Source: an uncultured Prevotella sp. (lineage in GTDB: Bacteria; Bacteroidota; Bacteroidia; Bacteroidales; Bacteroidaceae). From it: a DNA stretch of 18,410 nt. The notes beneath the pieces were generated by a model that worked only from the letters and a program-made list of their open reading frames with translations, was not told the DNA's origin and searched no databases. A program made the translations under genes and the position numbers. This document shows, piece after piece, positions 14,964-18,410 of this stretch. The first letter of the stretch is position 1. Every line of letters begins with the position of its first letter. The DNA lies in the NCBI GenBank assembly GCA_947072805.1, contig CAMTJK010000031.1:1-18410 (forward strand), given 5' to 3'.

Positions 14964-16769
14964 ATGCAAGACATCAGAAACATAGCCATCATTGCCCATG
15001 TAGACCACGGAAAGACTACACTTGTGGACAAGATGATGCTGGCAGGACATCTCTTTCGTGAAGGTCAGAACCTCAGCGACCAGGTATTGGACAGTAACGA
15101 CCTCGAAAGGGAACGAGGGATAACAATTCTTTCCAAAAACGTATCGATAAACTGGAAAGGCGTAAAAATAAACATCATAGACACTCCGGGACACTCCGAC
15201 TTCGGAGGCGAGGTAGAGCGCGTGCTCAATATGGCAGACGGTTGTCTGCTCCTTGTCGATGCCTTCGAGGGTCCCATGCCGCAGACGCGCTTCGTTCTGC
15301 AGAAGGCATTGCAGATAGGGCTCAAGCCTATCGTTGTGGTAAACAAGGTGGACAAGCCCAACTGCCGTCCCGAGGAGGTGTATGAGATGGTCTTCGACCT
15401 CATGTTCTCGCTCAATGCCACCGAAGACCAGCTTGATTTCCCCGTGGTTTACGGATCGGCAAAGAACGGATGGATGAGTGAAGACTACCGTAAACCTACA
15501 GACAACATTACTTATTTGCTCGACAAGATAGTAGAGGTGATACCCTCGCCAAAGGTCATTGAGGGTACGCCGCAGATGCTGATAACGAGCCTCGACTATT
15601 CGAGCTACATGGGACGCATTGCCGTCGGACGTGTACACAGGGGTACATTGAAGGAGGGAATGAACGTCACCATTGCCCACCGTGACGGAACACAAGAGAA
15701 GACACGCATTAAGGATCTGCACACCTTTGAGGGAATGGGTCACGTAAAGACCGATGCCGTGCAGAGCGGAGACATTTGTGCCATAATAGGTCTGGAGCGT
15801 TTCGAGATAGGAGACACCATCTGCGACTTCGAGAATGCCGAGCCGTTGCCGCCGATAGCCATCGACGAGCCCACCATGAGCATGCTCTTCACCATCAACG
15901 ACTCGCCTTTCTTCGGTCGCGAGGGCAAGTATGTCACCAGCCGCCACATCAACGACCGTCTGATGAAGGAGCTTGAGAAGAACCTTGCACTGCGTGTGAG
16001 CCAGTTTGAAGATTCCACCGACAAGTGGATAGTGAGCGGCCGCGGTGTGCTGCACCTCTCCGTGCTCATAGAAACCATGCGCCGTGAGGGCTACGAACTG
16101 CAGGTTGGTCAGCCGCAGGTGATATACAAGGAGATAGACGGACAGCGCTGCGAGCCTGTAGAGGAGCTTACCATCAACGTGCCCGAGGAGTTTGCGAGCA
16201 AGATGATAGATATGGTGACGCGCCGCAAGGGCGAGATGACTTCGATGGAGAGTCAGGCAGACAGAGTGAACATAGAGTTTGACGTGCCGTCACGCGGCAT
16301 CATCGGACTGCGCACCAACGTGCTCACGGCAAGCCAGGGCGAAGCCATCATGGCGCACCGTTTCAAGGAATACCAGCCTTACAAAGGCGAGATAGCACGC
16401 CGCGTGAACGGGTCGATGATTGCTTTGGAGAACGGTACGGCTTATGCCTATTCAATAGACAAACTGCAGGATCGCGGAAAGTTCTTCATCGATCCGGGCG
16501 ACGAAGTGTACATGGGTGAGGTTGTCGGCGAGCATGTTCACGACAACGATCTCGTAATAAATGTTGCGAAGGCCAAGCAGCTCACCAACACGCGTGCCAG
16601 CGGTTCCGACGACAAGGCACGCATTGTGCCGCGCACGGTGCTCTCGCTTGAGGAGGCACTCGAGTATATAAAGGCTGACGAACTCGTGGAGGTTACTCCC
16701 AAGAGCATGCGTATGCGCAAGATTATCCTCGACCACAACGAGAGGAAAAAGGCAAATAAGGAAGCTTAG
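14964..16769 (+). CDS. typA: Translational GTPase TypA/BipA
   Basis: TypA (BipA) is an EF-G-like ribosome-associated GTPase involved in ribosome assembly and growth under stress or cold. The 601-residue protein has the five G motifs: AHVDHGKTTL (P-loop, about 10-19), RERGITILSKN with the switch I Thr, DTPGHSDFGGEVERV (G3), NKVDKP (G4) and GSAKNGW (G5). Domain II, an EF-G-like domain III, a domain V with PSRGIIGLRT and the BipA-specific C-terminal domain follow. Length is normal. It is monocistronic and its 3' end converges on luxS. Confidence 0.97.
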   Translation: MQDIRNIAIIAHVDHGKTTLVDKMMLAGHLFREGQNLSDQVLDSNDLERERGITILSKNVSINWKGVKINIIDTPGHSDFGGEVERVLNMADGCLLLVDAFEGPMPQTRFVLQKALQIGLKPIVVVNKVDKPNCRPEEVYEMVFDLMFSLNATEDQLDFPVVYGSAKNGWMSEDYRKPTDNITYLLDKIVEVIPSPKVIEGTPQMLITSLDYSSYMGRIAVGRVHRGTLKEGMNVTIAHRDGTQEKTRIKDLHTFEGMGHVKTDAVQSGDICAIIGLERFEIGDTICDFENAEPLPPIAIDEPTMSMLFTINDSPFFGREGKYVTSRHINDRLMKELEKNLALRVSQFEDSTDKWIVSGRGVLHLSVLIETMRREGYELQVGQPQVIYKEIDGQRCEPVEELTINVPEEFASKMIDMVTRRKGEMTSMESQADRVNIEFDVPSRGIIGLRTNVLTASQGEAIMAHRFKEYQPYKGEIARRVNGSMIALENGTAYAYSIDKLQDRGKFFIDPGDEVYMGEVVGEHVHDNDLVINVAKAKQLTNTRASGSDDKARIVPRTVLSLEEALEYIKADELVEVTPKSMRMRKIILDHNERKKANKEA

Positions 16770-16818
16770 AGTCTTCTTTCCGGTTATGGCGGGGTAGCCA
16801 TGATACGGTATTATCCCC

Positions 16819-16838
16819 AAACGGTCATCAGACTGTTT
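16819..16838 (+). terminator. Possible typA terminator hairpin
   Basis: AAACGGTC (16819-16826) pairs with GACTGTTT (16831-16838), with one G-T wobble and a 4-base loop, ending in a T-run. It lies 50 bp after the typA stop. A second small hairpin, ATGGC with GCCAT, is at 16786-16801. The assignment as terminator is tentative. Confidence 0.45.
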
Positions 16839-16869
16839 TGTGCAAACAAACTTTCTTATAGAACAAAAT

Positions 16870-16903
16870 TTATGGTGTATTGCCACCCGGCAATACACCA
16901 TAA
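16870..16903. terminator. Strong hairpin between convergent typA and luxS
   Basis: A perfect 15-bp stem (16870-16884 with 16889-16903; core TGGTGTATTGCC) has a 4-base loop ACCC. On the minus strand it is followed by ATTTTG, so it most likely terminates the mtnN-luxS transcript. It may also stop read-through from typA. Confidence 0.75.
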
Positions 16904-16944
16904 TTCAATATCTTCAGGTTCTTTTGTTCTTGTATCGGCTGCGG

Positions 16945-17421
16945 TTACGGGTAGATGAGGTTTTCCTCCCTTATGCAGTCGAGCACCTCCTCGACATATT
17001 TTCTTGCCTCCCAGCGTGCCATGGGCAGGTCGTGCAGCAGCCAGTTGCCGCAATCCTGTGGCGCGGCACCCGGAATGTCACCCTCAAACTCTGCCACAAA
17101 GCGGAAGGTACGGCGCATAAGGTCTACGATGTCACGGCTCTCAAGGTCGCCGCGCAGCAGCAGATAGTTGCCCGTAAGGCATCCCATGGGACCCCAGTAC
17201 ACCACTTTGTCGCCCCATTCGGCATCGTTGCGCAGATAGGTGGCTGCCAGATGCTCAATGGTGTGCAGTGCTCCGGGATGCAGTGCCGGTTCTCTGTTGG
17301 GCTCTTTCATGCGTATGTCGAATGTCGTCACGGTGTCGTTGCCCACGCTGTCCTTGCGCGACACGTATATTCCGCGCAACAGGCAGTTGTGGTCGATGGT
17401 AAAACTTGCTATCTTCTTCAT
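16945..17421 (-). CDS. luxS: S-ribosylhomocysteine lyase LuxS
   Basis: LuxS splits S-ribosylhomocysteine into homocysteine and 4,5-dihydroxy-2,3-pentanedione, the precursor of the signal AI-2. The 158-residue protein has the metal motif HTIEH at 53-57 (ligands H53 and H57, acid/base E56), the catalytic Cys81 in GCLTGNY, and the third ligand Cys124 in QDCGNW. SFTIDHN near the N-terminus is the usual family start. I chose the ATG at 17421. An in-frame ATG at 17457 would add 12 residues with no family counterpart. It lies 74 bp downstream of mtnN with no promoter box between, so the two are probably cotranscribed. Confidence 0.96.
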   Translation of the reverse strand: MKKIASFTIDHNCLLRGIYVSRKDSVGNDTVTTFDIRMKEPNREPALHPGALHTIEHLAATYLRNDAEWGDKVVYWGPMGCLTGNYLLLRGDLESRDIVDLMRRTFRFVAEFEGDIPGAAPQDCGNWLLHDLPMARWEARKYVEEVLDCIREENLIYP

Positions 17422-17495
17422 GTTTGTTTGCTGTGATAGTTTTTCAGAACACACCATAGGGTATTCCTATATATATATTATGATATGCCGTTCCT

Positions 17496-18179
17496 CTACA
17501 TGCTCTCTATGAAAGCCTTTGTCACGCTGAACGATTTGTCTGCCACGTTGTTCCAGAAGTCATAGTACTGCTGTGCTTTGTGGTCGCTAAGCGGAATGTC
17601 GCTTATTATGCGGAAGCCTATAAAGGCAACACTCTTCTGTCGGCACACGTGGGCTATGGCTGCCGACTCCATGTCTACGGCAATGGCATCGGGGAACTTG
17701 TCGAGTATTTCGCCCATCTTTCCGCGTGTATCCACAAACCAGTCGCCTGTCACTATCAGTCCCTGGTGTATGCTTATGGGGCAGTTTAGTGAAGTGGCGC
17801 GGCGCAGCAGCCGTTCGTCGGCGTCGAAGCGCTCCGGCATGCCCGGCACTTGTCCGTAAGCCACGTCCTGACCGCAGTACACGTCGTGGTAGCATGTCTG
17901 CGAAGTAACCACCACATCCTGTATATTTAGAGAAAGGCTTGCTCCTCCGGCAACGCCTGTAGACACTATGGCATCGGGGCTGAAGGTGCTTATCAGTTCC
18001 GCCGTGCCTATTGCGGCGTTCACCTTGCCTATTCCGCAACGATGAAGTATAACCATATTGTGGGCGATGTTACCCGTTACATACACGCGACCGCGCATTT
18101 CCATCTCTGTCACGTCACCGAGAAGCGACCGGATGAGCTGGAACTCTTTTTCCATCGCTATTATAATACCTATTTTCAT
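17496..18179 (-). CDS. mtnN: 5'-methylthioadenosine/S-adenosylhomocysteine nucleosidase
   Basis: MTAN (Pfs) cleaves adenine from S-adenosylhomocysteine, methylthioadenosine and 5'-deoxyadenosine. The 227-residue protein fits the family. It starts MKIGIIIAMEKE with the catalytic Glu12, has STGVAGG at about 73-79, AVDMESAAIAHVC at about 167-179 with Glu171, and ISD with the catalytic Asp194. Its product, S-ribosylhomocysteine, is the substrate of the downstream LuxS, so the pair forms the complete two-step route. It also removes 5'-deoxyadenosine made by radical SAM enzymes, one of which is encoded in this window. Confidence 0.95.
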   Translation of the reverse strand: MKIGIIIAMEKEFQLIRSLLGDVTEMEMRGRVYVTGNIAHNMVILHRCGIGKVNAAIGTAELISTFSPDAIVSTGVAGGASLSLNIQDVVVTSQTCYHDVYCGQDVAYGQVPGMPERFDADERLLRRATSLNCPISIHQGLIVTGDWFVDTRGKMGEILDKFPDAIAVDMESAAIAHVCRQKSVAFIGFRIISDIPLSDHKAQQYYDFWNNVADKSFSVTKAFIESM

Positions 18180-18207
18180 TATGATTGTTTATTTAGTTTT
18201 AGTGTGG

Positions 18208-18215
18208 CAAATTTA
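18208..18215 (-). promoter_or_regulatory. Predicted -7 promoter box for mtnN-luxS
   Basis: On the minus strand this reads TAAATTTG, matching TAnnTTTG. Transcription would start near 18201, about 22 nt before the mtnN ATG at 18179. Confidence 0.6.
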
Positions 18216-18356
18216 CGTATAAATACCGTTAAAGCCAAATCGTTCATTGTATTTTATCTTGTTTGGACATCTAATTAGCAAAGATTTTGGCAATACAAAT
18301 TATCCCAAACGTATATAGACTGTCTTTATACCGGAAGATTGAACAGTTGCCAGGTA

Positions 18357-18408
18357 CTCGTAACTGCACTTAATGAAAGTTAATTTGTAAAGATATTTGG
18401 TCGAATTT
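18357..18408 (-). repeat. Right arm of the 52-bp perfect inverted repeat
   Basis: This is the exact reverse complement of 1-52. It lies upstream of the mtnN promoter, and the window ends two bases beyond it. The inner flank (18342-18356) keeps partial similarity to the left inner flank. See the left arm for details. Confidence 0.9.
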
Positions 18409-18410
18409 AA

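Noticed and set aside
14961..16055. A 364-codon minus-strand frame opposite typA
   Set aside because: It is an antisense shadow of a strongly conserved GTPase and has no recognisable motif.
17419..17457. Upstream ATG giving a longer LuxS
   Set aside because: The extra 12 residues have no counterpart in LuxS proteins, which begin close to the SFTIDH segment, so I kept the ATG at 17421.
1..18410. Transposon or integrative element bounded by terminal inverted repeats
   Set aside because: No transposase, integrase, relaxase or cargo-like gene lies inside; the content is core chromosomal, so the repeat arms alone do not support a mobile element.

Overview
The window is a piece of chromosome from a member of the Bacteroidota, most likely Bacteroidales and possibly Prevotella-like. 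Three things support this. Promoter-like TAnnTTTG boxes, the -7 element of Bacteroidota, sit in front of most transcription units. Shine-Dalgarno sequences are mostly absent. The linkage ftsX - DUF3098 - uppP - truB - queA - folK is typical of the phylum, as is rpsO lying divergent from typA. Base composition is roughly balanced (about half G+C by eye). I cannot name a species.

Layout, left to right. (1) 1-385: no convincing gene; it holds one arm of a 52-bp inverted repeat, an 11-bp inverted repeat and a promoter. (2) 386-1813: CCA-adding tRNA nucleotidyltransferase. (3) 2060-8756: a tripartite RND efflux operon (lipoprotein adaptor, inner-membrane RND pump, TolC-type outer-membrane lipoprotein). 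A hexapeptide-repeat LpxA-type acyltransferase follows it only 29 bp downstream, and a strong terminator closes the unit. (4) 8937-9716 (minus): a CX3CX2C radical SAM enzyme, divergent from the next operon. (5) 9853-14236: ftsX, a DUF3098 small membrane protein, uppP, truB, queA and folK, mostly tightly packed. This unit joins cell division, recycling of the undecaprenyl carrier, tRNA modification and folate synthesis, and a bidirectional terminator ends it. (6) 14349-14618 (minus) rpsO, divergent from 14964-16769 typA/bipA across a 345-bp double-promoter region. (7) Convergent to typA, on the minus strand, an mtnN-luxS pair (18179 to 16945). It encodes the two-step breakdown of S-adenosylhomocysteine that yields homocysteine and the AI-2 precursor. 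(8) 18180-18410: promoter region plus the second arm of the 52-bp inverted repeat.

The gene content is conserved core machinery for envelope, translation and methyl-cycle functions. I see no phage, transposase, CRISPR array, toxin-antitoxin or defence genes, and no obviously new multi-gene system. The points most worth a second look are the perfect inverted repeat that brackets the whole window, the unusual active-site region of the LpxA-like protein and its linkage to the efflux operon, a palindrome inside the efflux promoter, and a 27-28-bp-period intergenic repeat present in two places.
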